From Chlorobiales bacterium Clorobi_01 (GTDB lineage: Bacteria; Bacteroidota; Chlorobiia; Chlorobiales; Chlorobiaceae): a DNA stretch of 64,000 nt. How positions within the stretch are numbered: the stretch's first letter is position 1; each line of letters starts with the position of its first letter. The notes below the pieces were generated by a model, which did no database searches, was not told the DNA's origin, and saw only the letters and a program-made list of their open reading frames with translations. Where the stretch lies: NCBI GenBank assembly GCA_001602925.1, contig LUZT01000006.1, forward strand, positions 550,504 through 614,503. Reading direction: 5' to 3'. A program made the translations under genes and the position numbers. Shown here piece after piece: positions 30,035 through 40,444 of the stretch.

Positions 30035-30066
30035 AAAAAGAGCCACGCTGGTACATGGCTCTTTTT
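30035..30066 (-). terminator. Terminator of pscD (bidirectional)
   Basis: AAAAAGAGCCA (30035-30045) and TGGCTCTTTTT (30056-30066) form a perfect 11-bp stem with A/T tracts on both sides. It sits 40 bp past the pscD stop and can also back up the tol-pal terminator. Confidence 0.85.
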
Positions 30067-30105
30067 GAACAGATTTGCCTGAGAGAGGTGCTGAAACAAG
30101 CCTGT

Positions 30106-30537
30106 TTATTTGAAAAACTGGTCGAGGGTGTAAATCTTGTTATGAAGCTCCACGCACAGACCCTTGCCTTCGCGGTAGAAAACAGGAATATCCCGCATCG
30201 TCCACTTGACGCCGCGTTTGTCAAAATCAATGACATAGCGGTTTTCCATGTCGATGACCTCCTTGTTCATGTCGATGGCGATGTCAGGCTGGGTGGTGAG
30301 GATGTAAATCTCGATTTCGCCATCGATGAGCCTGCGGATCATCTCCGGGGTTGGCGACAGCTTGCGGCGACCAGAAGCAGGAACAAGCTCGATCTGAAGC
30401 CTGTCGTCGCGATCGCGTTTTGCTGATGTAATGAAATACTTTTCGGCTTTGTGTACCGCATTTCCTGACCATGGGCCGGAAACAGCTTTGCGAACCTGGT
30501 TGGATGCGGTTTGTGGGCGGCTGAGCTGAGGTTGCAT
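30106..30537 (-). CDS. pscD: Photosystem P840 reaction-centre protein PscD
   Basis: 143 aa from [16 protein letters not shown]; a GTG 11 codons upstream (30570) is possible. The basic N-terminus, no membrane helix, and segments such as [39 protein letters not shown] and [11 protein letters not shown] agree, from memory, with PscD. PscD is the ~17-kDa peripheral subunit of the green sulfur bacterial type I reaction centre, placed on the cytoplasmic side near PscB and the FMO antenna. The length fits the family. Its own terminator follows and no other reaction-centre gene is adjacent. Confidence 0.82.
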   Translation of the reverse strand: MQPQLSRPQTASNQVRKAVSGPWSGNAVHKAEKYFITSAKRDRDDRLQIELVPASGRRKLSPTPEMIRRLIDGEIEIYILTTQPDIAIDMNKEVIDMENRYVIDFDKRGVKWTMRDIPVFYREGKGLCVELHNKIYTLDQFFK

Positions 30538-30656
30538 GGTTCTGCTCGGTTTGATTGGCTGACTGGGCACCTCTTGGTGGTGTAAACCTTAGTTGGGTTA
30601 AGTTAGCAAAAGGTCTGCAAATAAAAAAAGATTTCATAGCTTCGCTCACCTCCTTT

Positions 30657-30713
30657 ACGGGAAGTCGTGTGTTATGATTTTCCGACTTTTTTCAGATAGT
30701 TCGCACTTCCCGT
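30657..30713. repeat. Nested inverted repeats in the pscD / C_GCAxxG_C_C spacer
   Basis: ACGGGAAGT (30657-30665) is the exact reverse complement of ACTTCCCGT (30705-30713). Inside, AAGTCG (30662-30667) can pair instead with CGACTT (30683-30688), which is followed by TTTT. The two stems share bases and cannot form together. The rest of this 378-bp spacer shows nothing else I can support. Confidence 0.4.
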
Positions 30714-30915
30714 CCTTGCAATGCTGTCGTTAAGGGATGCTACTCAAACACTTAGGCGTCAATGTTCATTGGTTGAGTATATTTGCATCTTGCCTGACCT
30801 TTTGACGGATGTTGAATCAAGAGAATTGAAAGCAAATACTGGCGGAAAACGAGAAAGCAATATGCGGCGGGTGAGCGTTTCTCGATGATTATCAAAATTC
30901 CTTTACCGTAATCCC

Positions 30916-31365
30916 ATGCACAGAAAAGAAAGAGCTCTGGAACTGTTCAGCAATCGATGCAATTGCAGCCAGGCGGTGTTTGCAGCTTTTCGGCAGACCA
31001 AGGTGCTGGACGAAGCGAGCGCGCTGAGGCTGGCGACGATGTTCGGCGGTGGCGTGGCCGGGTCGGGTGGCGGGATGTGCGGCGCGGTGACCGGGGCGCT
31101 GTTGGCGCTGTCGATGCGCTACGGCATGGGCGGCATCGAGGAGCTGGCGAACAAAAGGAAAACGTACGAGCTTGGTCGGCAATTTATTGAAGAGTTCGAA
31201 AAGCGCATGGGTTCAGGCCGTTGCGAATCGATTCTCGGTCTCTGCATCGGAGAGCCGGAAAATCTGCAAAAAGCGCGTGAGCTGAAGCTCTTTGAAACGG
31301 TGTGCGTCAGTGCCGTCGCCACGGCCTCGGACATTCTGGAGGAGATGCTTTGTGCTGAGGGGTGA
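30916..31365 (+). CDS. C_GCAxxG_C_C family (redox-associated) protein
   Basis: 149 aa with the family's conserved cysteines: NRCNCSQAVFAAF near the N-terminus, GSGGGMCGAVTGALLAL (the GCAxxG-like centre, here MCGAVTG), GSGRCESILGLCIG and ETVCVSAVATASDIL. Family members are small, probably metal- or redox-active proteins without a known reaction. The gene stands alone between pscD (divergent) and dnaK (convergent). Confidence 0.82.
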   Translation: MHRKERALELFSNRCNCSQAVFAAFRQTKVLDEASALRLATMFGGGVAGSGGGMCGAVTGALLALSMRYGMGGIEELANKRKTYELGRQFIEEFEKRMGSGRCESILGLCIGEPENLQKARELKLFETVCVSAVATASDILEEMLCAEG

Positions 31366-31433
31366 ACTTGATTGCCAAGCCGCTGCTTTCTTCGCAATGA
31401 CAGGTGAGTGTTAAACCCGCTTCATCGTCATAA

Positions 31434-31475
31434 AATCAAAAAGCCCCGTTCTTACTGACACGGGGCTTTTTGATT
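31434..31475. terminator. Strong bidirectional terminator between C_GCAxxG_C_C gene and dnaK
   Basis: AATCAAAAAGCCCCG (31434-31448) and CGGGGCTTTTTGATT (31461-31475) form a perfect 15-bp stem with a 12-nt loop, with A- and T-runs within the arms. It serves the two convergent genes. Confidence 0.9.
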
Positions 31476-31494
31476 GTGGTTGGCTCGATGGCTT

Positions 31495-33408
<1,914 letters not shown>

Positions 33409-33447
33409 GATGTGTAATTCCTTTTTTTAATGGTTTTGATCTACGTT

Positions 33448-33476
33448 GAACGCCTCCTTTCTGTCAGGAGGCGTTC
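33448..33476 (-). repeat. 10-bp perfect hairpin between hsp20 and dnaK
   Basis: GAACGCCTCC (33448-33457) and GGAGGCGTTC (33467-33476) with a 9-nt loop. On the minus strand no T-tract follows, so it could be a partial terminator, a processing site or an mRNA stabiliser between hsp20 and dnaK. Confidence 0.5.
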
Positions 33477-33487
33477 GGGAGAATCGG

Positions 33488-33886
33488 TTAGTTGATTGAA
33501 ATTTCCTTGGTTTTCTTTACCGGCTGGGTCTTCGGCAGTGTGACGTGCAGCACGCCATTGTCGTAGGTCGCGCCGATGTGCTCCTGGTCGATGATCTCGC
33601 CGATATTGAAGCTGCGCGAGAATGAGCCGTAGGTTCTTTCTACCCTGTGGTAATCCTTCTTTTTCTCCTCCTCTTTGTGCGTGCGCTCGGCCTTGATGGT
33701 GAGTACGTCATCCTCGATGTTCAGTGCGATCTGTTCCTTTGCAATGCCCGGAAGTTCGGCGTCGAGATGGTAGGCATGCTCGTCTTCAGAAATATCGACC
33801 TTGAATGACGGGGCTACAGGCATCTGGCTGCCGCTCCAGATATCATCGAACAGTCTCATTGGGTCTTTCGCTATTTTCATCAACAT
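33488..33886 (-). CDS. Small heat-shock protein, Hsp20 family
   Basis: 132 aa from MLMKIAKDP; this start has GGAG six bases upstream, while the open frame runs 20 codons further without similarity. The alpha-crystallin domain covers about residues 25-125: [57 protein letters not shown], with the GVLHVTLP motif typical of the fold. It binds unfolding proteins without ATP and hands them to DnaK, encoded next. The C-terminus KKTKEISIN carries the IxI/V-like oligomer motif. Confidence 0.94.
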   Translation of the reverse strand: MLMKIAKDPMRLFDDIWSGSQMPVAPSFKVDISEDEHAYHLDAELPGIAKEQIALNIEDDVLTIKAERTHKEEEKKKDYHRVERTYGSFSRSFNIGEIIDQEHIGATYDNGVLHVTLPKTQPVKKTKEISIN

Positions 33887-33962
33887 GATGTTCTCCGTTA
33901 TGCTTTGTTTGTTTTCAGTCGTTTTGGTTTGGCGATCCTTGATCACCTCTGTTATTGAAACA

Positions 33963-33977
33963 TCAAAAGACGTGCCA
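33963..33977 (-). promoter_or_regulatory. Possible sigma-54-like promoter for hsp20
   Basis: On the minus strand TGGCACGTCTTTTGA fits the -24 half (TGGCACG) exactly and the -12 half only partly (TTGA instead of TTGC). It lies about 77 nt before the hsp20 ATG. The rest of the region 33887-34185 holds no gene or other signal I can support. Confidence 0.25.
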
Positions 33978-34189
33978 AAGCGTTTTTTTTAACTTTGATT
34001 CGCTCTGTGTCTGACAGATATGCGTGTATTTATCGGTGGTATGACACGATGGTGGTCATTTTGTCAGATCGCGAGGCGGGGAGCAGGTAAGAAAAACAGC
34101 GCAGGGTGAATGGGAAGAGGTCGGTTATCAGCACATGCCGGGTCTGTCAGGCGGAGTTATTATCTGGTGGATAGGGTCAGGCGAGTGGC

Positions 34190-34225
34190 GGAAACAAAAA
34201 CAGGGCGATATTGAGTATCGCCCTG
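34190..34225 (-). terminator. Terminator of the ArsR-family gene
   Basis: CAGGGCGATA (34201-34210) and TATCGCCCTG (34216-34225) form a perfect 10-bp stem with loop TTGAG; on the minus strand TTTTTGTTT follows. It lies 27 bp beyond the regulator's stop codon. Confidence 0.88.
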
Positions 34226-34252
34226 ATATCTGTTCTATCTGCGCAAAACTGT

Positions 34253-34642
34253 TCAGGTTGTCAGGTTGGTGTTCACTTTCTGAATCCAGCTCAAACGGTC
34301 CTGAAGGTTTTCAACCACGCTTTTCGATATGAGGAAGCAGGCATAGACGATGCTGTCGTCCGAAATCCGGTAGTAGCACTTGAGCCCCTCTTTGCGGCGG
34401 TTGACGACACCGTTGTCGTGCATGAGTGCCAGATGCTTGGAGATGTTTGCCTGGCTCGCGCCGACCTCCTTGACGATCTCCTGAACCGTGTGCTCCCGGT
34501 CGCAGAGCGTTCGCAAAATTTTAAGCCGCATCGGCTCTGAAAGCAGTTTGAACCGGTTTGATACAGCGTCGAGCATCTCGTCCGGCATATTGAATTGCCA
34601 TTTTTTTACTTCTTCTTCTGTAATCGTAATCGATTTGCTCAT
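34253..34642 (-). CDS. ArsR/SmtB-family winged-helix regulator
   Basis: 129 aa. Winged-helix domain at about residues 28-100: [19 protein letters not shown], then the recognition helix region [20 protein letters not shown] and the wing [13 protein letters not shown]. The classic metal box ELCVCDL is not present (only one Cys in RTLCDRE), so the effector is probably not arsenic. No transporter or enzyme gene is adjacent; it is monocistronic with its own terminator. Some members regulate sulfide or redox responses, but nothing here proves that. Confidence 0.88.
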   Translation of the reverse strand: MSKSITITEEEVKKWQFNMPDEMLDAVSNRFKLLSEPMRLKILRTLCDREHTVQEIVKEVGASQANISKHLALMHDNGVVNRRKEGLKCYYRISDDSIVYACFLISKSVVENLQDRLSWIQKVNTNLTT

Positions 34643-34808
34643 GTCATAATCCTGTTAATGCCTCTTTGCGTCATTCAATGGTGTGAATGAAAAAAATATT
34701 GAGATATATAGTTATTAAATCACATTAATCAAACCAAAAAACAACCTTTGCATTCATTGCATGACTGTGTGATTGCGAGGAAAATACTGTATTTATGGGG
34801 AGGGTACT

Positions 34809-35036
34809 TCAGGAAGTAATGGTGGTCAGCCTTGTAATTGACTCGATGAGGGTTGACGGTGCCTTGACCCGAACGATACGTTCTTTAATAATGATTTTGG
34901 TTTTTTTGGCATCCTGAAACTCGGCCCGGCATTCAGGACAATCGGCAAGGTGTTGGGCAAGTTCTTCATCTTCTTTCGCGGAAAGTTCCCCGTCAATAGC
35001 TGCGCTCATGAGCACCATTGCTTTGTTACAGTTCAT
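34809..35036 (-). CDS. Anti-sigma factor with a zinc-finger (ZAS-type) motif
   Basis: 75 aa from MNCNKAMVLMSAAIDGEL; alternatively a GTG at 35075 overlaps the sigma-factor stop by 4 bases and would give 88 aa. The motif HLADCPECRAEF (HxxxCxxC) is the zinc-binding site of anti-sigma factors that bind ECF sigmas. There is no membrane helix, so it is cytoplasmic, as in redox-sensing RsrA/ChrR-type proteins. It is encoded directly after the sigma factor, the usual sigma/anti-sigma arrangement. Confidence 0.82.
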   Translation of the reverse strand: MNCNKAMVLMSAAIDGELSAKEDEELAQHLADCPECRAEFQDAKKTKIIIKERIVRVKAPSTLIESITRLTTITS

Positions 35037-35071
35037 GGCTGTCAACTGATAAATTGTTTGAATTAAAGGGA

Positions 35072-35668
35072 TCACTGACCGAGTTCGGTGTCGTATCCGT
35101 GCTTTTTGGCGTAATCTTCAAGTTTGGCACGCAACAGTTTTCTGCCTCTGTACAAACGTGATCGAACCGTTCCGATCGGGCTTTCAACCATATTCGCGAT
35201 CTCCTCGTAAGTAAATCCTTCAATATCGCACAACTGTATGACCTCCCTGAACTCTTCCGGAAGTGACTGTAATGCCTGGTAAACCTCTTCGTGCAACAGG
35301 GAATGGAAAAAATCCGACTCGGCTTCGGTTGTGTCGCTCTGCACGTCCTTGATCGTATGGTAAAAATCCTTGATCAGGTCGTAATCGACTTTGCCGGGTT
35401 CCCTTGCGTTTTTACGAAATTTGTTAATGTAATTGTTTTTGAGAATTTTGAACAGCCACGCCTTGCAGTTTGTTCCCCGCTCGAAGGAATCGAAAAATTT
35501 ATATGCTTTCAGGTATGTCTCCTGCACCAGATCATGGGCGTCGTCAGGGTTCATCGTGAGATGCAGCGCATAGTTGTAGAGTGAGTTGATATGCGCAACA
35601 GCCTCCTCTTGAAACTCCTGCTGTTTGAGCTGTTCCTGAGCTGTGAGCGTCTGTTTGTTCTCTTTCAT
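35072..35668 (-). CDS. ECF sigma factor (RpoE-like)
   Basis: 198 aa starting [13 protein letters not shown]; an open frame continues upstream to 35794 without similarity. Region 2 is seen in [20 protein letters not shown] and [16 protein letters not shown]. Region 4 is in [20 protein letters not shown] and [18 protein letters not shown]. These are hallmarks of the sigma-70 ECF group. It directs RNA polymerase to a stress regulon when released by the partner anti-sigma factor. It is divergent from the carotene-isomerase gene across a 183-bp spacer. Confidence 0.9.
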   Translation of the reverse strand: MKENKQTLTAQEQLKQQEFQEEAVAHINSLYNYALHLTMNPDDAHDLVQETYLKAYKFFDSFERGTNCKAWLFKILKNNYINKFRKNAREPGKVDYDLIKDFYHTIKDVQSDTTEAESDFFHSLLHEEVYQALQSLPEEFREVIQLCDIEGFTYEEIANMVESPIGTVRSRLYRGRKLLRAKLEDYAKKHGYDTELGQ

Positions 35669-35851
35669 GGGGTGTGGTTTTGCCGAATGCTTTGAGGGGA
35701 TATCTCCTGAATAGAGCCGCGAATTCGATGACCTTTGATAATGACGTTCATGACAACCAATATAAAAATATATCTTTAGAGAACTTTGAGTCAATCGCCA
35801 AATGATGGTTTTGTAGCGGATGGTTTGGCTCGGTACAAAAAAGTGTGAAAG

Positions 35852-37363
35852 ATGGCTGAAATGGTTGATGTCATTGTCATTGGGGCGGGTATCGGAGGCC
35901 TGACGGCTGCCGCGTTGTTGCAGGAGCGGGGTTTTTCAACCGTCGTTTTCGAAAAGAACAGGTTTCCCGGTGGGAGCTGTTCGTCGTTTGAGAAGGGAGG
36001 TTACACCTTCGATGCCGGAGCCTCGGTGTTTTACGGTTTCTGCGATGACGACGCAATGGGCACGCTCAACCTGCATTCACGGATTTTCCGCAAGCTCGGC
36101 ATTGCGGTCGAGACCATTCCCGATCCGGTGCAGATTCATTACCACATGCCTGCAGGCTTCGAGGTCCCGGCCTGGTTTGACCGCGAGCGCTTTCTTGAAG
36201 CTCTCTGCCGCCGGTTTCCGCACGAACGGACGGGCATCCGGAAATTTTACGACGAGCTCGAATCGGTCTATGAGATTTTGAATTCACTGCCCGCCGGGTC
36301 GCTCGAAGATGTGATGCACCTGGGCGTTGTCGGTGCCCGCCATCCGCTGAAGGCCATGGCACTTGGCGTCAAGACGCTCTTTTCGATGGGCAACGTGGCG
36401 CGGCGTTACATCAGCGACAAAGAGCTGCTGCGCTTCATCGATCTCGAATCCTACTCGTGGGCGGTGCAGGACGCCGTTTCGACCCCGCTGGTCAATGCGG
36501 GCATCTGCCTGGCCGACCGGCACCATGGAGGAATCAACTATCCTGTCGGTGGCTCGGGAGCCATTCCGTCGGCGCTGGTGAAGGGGTTCGAAAAATTCGG
36601 CGGTTCGATCCGGTTCGGCAGCGAAGTGTCGAAGGTGATCGTCGAGAACGGCACGGCTGTCGGCGTCCGTCTCTCTGACGGCACGGAGGTGAGAGCGAAG
36701 GCGGTGGTCAGCAACGCCACGGTGTGGGACACCTTCAGCAAGCTCGTGGACGATCCCCGGTTGCGGATTCCGGATGATCGTTTCATCAAGGCTCCGAGCT
36801 GGTTCCAGATATGGCTCGGCGTGGACGGCTCGATCGTGCCGCCGGGCTTTCACATGCACCACATCATCGTGGACGACTGGTCGAAGTACGACGAACTTGG
36901 CGGTACGATCTACTTCTCCGCGCCCTCGGTGCTTGATCCGTCGCTCGCGCCGCCCGGCAAGCATGCGCTGCACCTTTTCGTGACTGCCGAAACGTGGCAG
37001 TGGGAGCGGTACGACTATCGCGGCGAGGAATACAAGAGCGCCAAGGAGGCCTTCGCGCAGTCGCTCATCGCGCGAGCCGAACGCCTTCTGCCTGGATTGC
37101 AGGGGGCCGTCGAACTCATGGTGACCGCCACGCCGCAGAGCCATGTGCGCTACCTCAACCGCCGCGACGGCTCGTATGGCCCGCTGCTCAAGCCGGGACA
37201 GAACATCCTCCTGAAGCCGCAGAACCGCACGCCGCTAAAGAATTTGTATGCCGCCGGAGACAGCACCTTCCCCGGCCAGGGAGTGATTGCCGTGACCTAC
37301 TCGGGCGTTTCGTGCGCCTCGTACATCGCGCGGCAGTTGGGGAAAGCGCTCGATTACCTGTGA
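35852..37363 (+). CDS. crtH: Carotene cis-trans isomerase, CrtH/CrtISO type
   Basis: 503-aa flavoprotein of the phytoene desaturase/CrtISO family. N-terminal dinucleotide motif [21 protein letters not shown] with [19 protein letters not shown]; the C-terminal FAD segment is [22 protein letters not shown]. Green sulfur bacteria use the plant/cyanobacterial-type CrtP-CrtQ-CrtH route, in which CrtH turns poly-cis lycopene into all-trans lycopene. The sequence and its place next to dnaK/hsp20 agree with what I remember for C. tepidum crtH. Another desaturase-like oxidoreductase is the main alternative. Confidence 0.82.
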   Translation: MAEMVDVIVIGAGIGGLTAAALLQERGFSTVVFEKNRFPGGSCSSFEKGGYTFDAGASVFYGFCDDDAMGTLNLHSRIFRKLGIAVETIPDPVQIHYHMPAGFEVPAWFDRERFLEALCRRFPHERTGIRKFYDELESVYEILNSLPAGSLEDVMHLGVVGARHPLKAMALGVKTLFSMGNVARRYISDKELLRFIDLESYSWAVQDAVSTPLVNAGICLADRHHGGINYPVGGSGAIPSALVKGFEKFGGSIRFGSEVSKVIVENGTAVGVRLSDGTEVRAKAVVSNATVWDTFSKLVDDPRLRIPDDRFIKAPSWFQIWLGVDGSIVPPGFHMHHIIVDDWSKYDELGGTIYFSAPSVLDPSLAPPGKHALHLFVTAETWQWERYDYRGEEYKSAKEAFAQSLIARAERLLPGLQGAVELMVTATPQSHVRYLNRRDGSYGPLLKPGQNILLKPQNRTPLKNLYAAGDSTFPGQGVIAVTYSGVSCASYIARQLGKALDYL

Positions 37364-37438
37364 GTTGGGAAGTGCGCGGACGACCTGAAATTGGCGGACG
37401 GGATAATGTTGGGGGCGGTTCTTGTGGTCGCCCTTTTT

Positions 37439-38659
37439 TTATGCAGTCGCGAGCAGCATGTCGATTTCGCGGAAAGGAAGATCGGTGAGTTCGGCGAGGA
37501 TTTTCTTGGTGACGTAGCCTTTGTAAAGGTAGGTGCCTTTGCGCAGGCTGTGGCTGTTCCAGAGAATTTCCGGAATGGTCTGGTGCGCGTTCAGCTTCAG
37601 CAGAAACGGCAGGAGCGTGTTGGTCAGCGCGAACGTGGCAGTTTTGGCTACTGCCGACGGGATGTTTGGTACGCAGTAGTGCGTTACACCGTGTTTGACG
37701 TAAATCGGGTTGGTGTGCGTCGTGTGACGGCTGGTGCCGAAACAGGCTCCCTGGTCGATCGAAACGTCGATAATCACCGAGCCGGGTTTCATCGATTGAA
37801 CCACCTGCTCGCTTACCAGCGGTTTGTTCAGCTTCAGCTTGGGGCTGAGCGCGCCAATCATCACATCGGACATTTTCGCGAGCTGCGAAATGTAGTGTTC
37901 GTTGGCGATGGCCGTCACCAGGTGTCGGTTGAAGAACGCTTCGAATCGCCGCAGCCGGTTGATCTCCTTGTCGATGACCGTTACCTGCGCTCCCAGGCCG
38001 AGCGCGTCCTGCGCGGCGAACAGGCCGACCGTGCCCGCGCCGATGATCGTGACGTGTGCGGGCGGCACGCCGGCGATGCCGCCGAGCAGAATACCGCTGC
38101 CGCCATAGCCGGTTTCGAGGTATTTCGCCGCCGTCTGGATGGCCAGCGATCCGGCGATTTCGCTCAGCGTTCTGACGATGGGCAGTTCGCCATCCCTCGT
38201 TTCGATGAACTCGAAGCCGAGCGCGGTGATGTTCTTGTCGATCAGCGTCTTGAGCATCTGGCGGCTGACGGTGCCGAGATGCACCGCCGAGATGAGCATC
38301 TGGCCGGGTAGAAGGAGTTGCAGCTCTTCGGGTTGCGGAGGCGAGACCTTGACGATGACGTTGGCCTGCGGGTACAGCTCCTCAGGTGAGGTGACGATGA
38401 TCGCACCGGCTTCGGCATAATCCTGATCATGGAAATTGCAGAAGTGGCCAGCGTTGCTTTCTACCACCACCCGGATACCCTGTTCGACCAGTATCTGCAC
38501 TCCAGCCGGCGAAATGGCGACGCGCCGTTCGTCCTGGGCACGCTCTTTCGGAATGGCGATGGAGACGCTCATCGTCTTTTCCGGTTTGAGCAACCAGCGT
38601 TCGAGAGTTTTGACTCCGAGTTCGAATTCGATAGTTCCAAGATCGGATGAGTAGCCCAT
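37439..38659 (-). CDS. Alanine dehydrogenase-like NAD-dependent enzyme
   Basis: 406 aa from [14 protein letters not shown]. The core of AlaDH/PNT proteins begins near the internal Met at 38572 ([20 protein letters not shown]), so that start is an alternative. Visible parts: [14 protein letters not shown]-like N-terminal region, HLGTVSRQ, Rossmann motif [21 protein letters not shown], and [33 protein letters not shown] at the C-terminus (about residues 310-345). It probably interconverts pyruvate and alanine with NADH and ammonia. A related transhydrogenase alpha subunit is less likely, as no beta subunit is near. Confidence 0.8.
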   Translation of the reverse strand: MGYSSDLGTIEFELGVKTLERWLLKPEKTMSVSIAIPKERAQDERRVAISPAGVQILVEQGIRVVVESNAGHFCNFHDQDYAEAGAIIVTSPEELYPQANVIVKVSPPQPEELQLLLPGQMLISAVHLGTVSRQMLKTLIDKNITALGFEFIETRDGELPIVRTLSEIAGSLAIQTAAKYLETGYGGSGILLGGIAGVPPAHVTIIGAGTVGLFAAQDALGLGAQVTVIDKEINRLRRFEAFFNRHLVTAIANEHYISQLAKMSDVMIGALSPKLKLNKPLVSEQVVQSMKPGSVIIDVSIDQGACFGTSRHTTHTNPIYVKHGVTHYCVPNIPSAVAKTATFALTNTLLPFLLKLNAHQTIPEILWNSHSLRKGTYLYKGYVTKKILAELTDLPFREIDMLLATA

Positions 38660-38762
38660 CGTCAGTAAAATCGTCAGGATTGCTGAAACAGCTCTGCAGA
38701 AAGCCGAGCGCTCCCCGGAGCCTGTCGATGGCGCCGGGGGGCTGGTCAAAGGTTCGTGTGGC

Positions 38763-39440
38763 TTATTTTGCCGAGATGGTAATGCGCTCGATGGCTTCCG
38801 CCGGTTTGTCGTGCGTGGTGCAGGTCGAGCCCGGCAGGTGCAGTCGCCCGCCGCTGACCGTGCACAGTGCGCCAGACGCATTGTCGATAGCGCCTTTGGC
38901 GACACCGCTCACTACGTTGACTGGTGCTTGCATGAAGGGAAAGGCCTCGATGAAATTATTGTACACAAGCTGTGATGCCGGGCTGAGGCCGCTGGCGATC
39001 TTGCCGATTGTATCGACAGGATTGAGTCGCCCGCTCTGCACTCTCGACACGATGCTTGAAACGCCGGACGGGAGTTTGTTTGTCACATTGTAACCGATCG
39101 TCTGTGCGTAGGTGATGAAGCCCGGGACGTTCAGGCCGAGCACGATCCGCCGGAATTTTTCGGCACGGGTCAGCACCCGGATCGTTCCCTCCTTGACGAT
39201 GGTGGTGCGGCAGGCGAGGCGTCCGCCCTCCGCAAAGAGTTTGTCGGAGATAAAAGCCTTTTCGTCCTCGCCCGGTTCAGAGAGGCATTCAGCGCCTTCG
39301 AGTACATAGACGAAGCAGCTCTGGCAGATGCCGTTGCCGCCGCAGATGTAGCCGATATGAGCTTTATTGAGCTTTGCGGTGTTGAGCAGCAAGTCTCCGA
39401 CCTTGGCGTCGCAAGGTTTGTCATTGATGTAGATAATCAT
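38763..39440 (-). CDS. csmJ: Chlorosome envelope [2Fe-2S] protein, CsmJ type
   Basis: 225 aa. N-terminal ferredoxin domain with cysteines in ICGGNGICQSCF (C-x5-C-x2-C) and the fourth in RLACRTTI. The remaining ~130 residues are amphipathic and mildly hydrophobic (VPGFITYAQTIGYNVTNKLP, QAPVNVVSGVAKGAI) as in chlorosome envelope proteins. CsmI/CsmJ/CsmX control energy transfer in response to redox state in green sulfur bacteria. The length equals what I recall for CsmJ. It has its own spacer with a terminator upstream, so it is probably transcribed separately from csmX. Confidence 0.78.
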   Translation of the reverse strand: MIIYINDKPCDAKVGDLLLNTAKLNKAHIGYICGGNGICQSCFVYVLEGAECLSEPGEDEKAFISDKLFAEGGRLACRTTIVKEGTIRVLTRAEKFRRIVLGLNVPGFITYAQTIGYNVTNKLPSGVSSIVSRVQSGRLNPVDTIGKIASGLSPASQLVYNNFIEAFPFMQAPVNVVSGVAKGAIDNASGALCTVSGGRLHLPGSTCTTHDKPAEAIERITISAK

Positions 39441-39575
39441 GGCGGTGAGATTTTCATTGGTGAACGATGACTCTCAGAAATAAGTGCGGGCAGGTTTGCC
39501 TATCCAGAAATATACTTCCGGTTCGATGGGTTTCAAAGAGTACTTTAAACGGTACTTCATCAAATGAGGAAACAA

Positions 39576-39604
39576 GAAAAAAGCCGGGGGATCCGGCTTT
39601 TTTC
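39576..39604. terminator. Terminator between csmX and csmJ
   Basis: GAAAAAAGCCGG (39576-39587) and CCGGCTTTTTTC (39593-39604) form a perfect 12-bp stem with loop GGGAT. It lies just 10 bp after the csmX stop and 136 bp before csmJ. Confidence 0.88.
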
Positions 39605-39613
39605 TTCCGCGGG

Positions 39614-40279
39614 TCAGTTGCAGACCGCGCTTCTCTCCTGATGGAGCTGGAGTACTTCAGGAGAGACGATCCTTCCGTGACCGTTGTCACAAGTTGCCGT
39701 TTTTGCCAGGAGCGTGGTATCGCAACCGCATCCTTTGTCCGCTTTGATCTCGGGTTTGTCAGCGGAACGATTCACGCCGAAGGCGGCCTGAATCGCGTTG
39801 AACACCAGTTGAATCGCGTCGCCGATGGCTGCGACCACATCGTGAAGCAGCTGCGTTGGCTCCAGTGCATGTTCTCCCTGTTCACGCCTTGCCTGAAACG
39901 CAATCGTATCGGTGAACTTGACTGCGGACTCCCAGCCCATTTTGCCCATATATGCCGGAAGCTGGAGCGGATTTTCGAGAGTCAACCTGCTCGCCGCCTC
40001 GACCTCGGAGAGAACTGTGATCTTGCCGGGTTTCTCTATAAGTGTCTGACAGGCCATTCGCGTGCCCTCCTTGATCAGTTTGTCCGAAAGCATCGCCTTT
40101 TCGGCGTCGCTCATCGGCGAAAGCAGCTCAGCCCCTTCGAGCACCCTGACGTAGCAGGTCTGGCAGATGGCGTTGCCGCCGCAAAAGTAACCGATATGGC
40201 TGTGATTGGCGCGAGCTATATCAAGCAATCTATCCCCAACCTGGGCGGAACACTCTCTATCGTTTACGGTGATGTTCAT
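39614..40279 (-). CDS. csmX: Chlorosome envelope [2Fe-2S] protein, CsmX type
   Basis: 221 aa paralogue of the downstream CsmJ-type protein. N-terminal ferredoxin domain with CGGNAICQTCYVRVLEGAE and the fourth Cys in RMACQTLI. The C-terminal half is more divergent, with AIGDAIQLVFNAIQAAFGV and a Cys-bearing tail (GCGCDTTLLAKTATCDNGHG). Location in the chlorosome envelope is inferred from the family. The CsmX versus CsmI/J naming rests on length and on adjacency to the 225-aa copy. Confidence 0.72.
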   Translation of the reverse strand: MNITVNDRECSAQVGDRLLDIARANHSHIGYFCGGNAICQTCYVRVLEGAELLSPMSDAEKAMLSDKLIKEGTRMACQTLIEKPGKITVLSEVEAASRLTLENPLQLPAYMGKMGWESAVKFTDTIAFQARREQGEHALEPTQLLHDVVAAIGDAIQLVFNAIQAAFGVNRSADKPEIKADKGCGCDTTLLAKTATCDNGHGRIVSPEVLQLHQERSAVCN

Positions 40280-40444
40280 GACTGTATGTTTTTATGTTTA
40301 TCAAGTGAATTTCGTCATATCCACCATAACAGCAGAGGTTCGGGAAATAGTTTCTAAACAATTGTGAAAAGTTGGGGAGGAGGAGGGAGAACAGGTTTTA
40401 CAAGTCGTGCAAGACTTATAGAAAGGGTAGAGGAATAGCAGATT

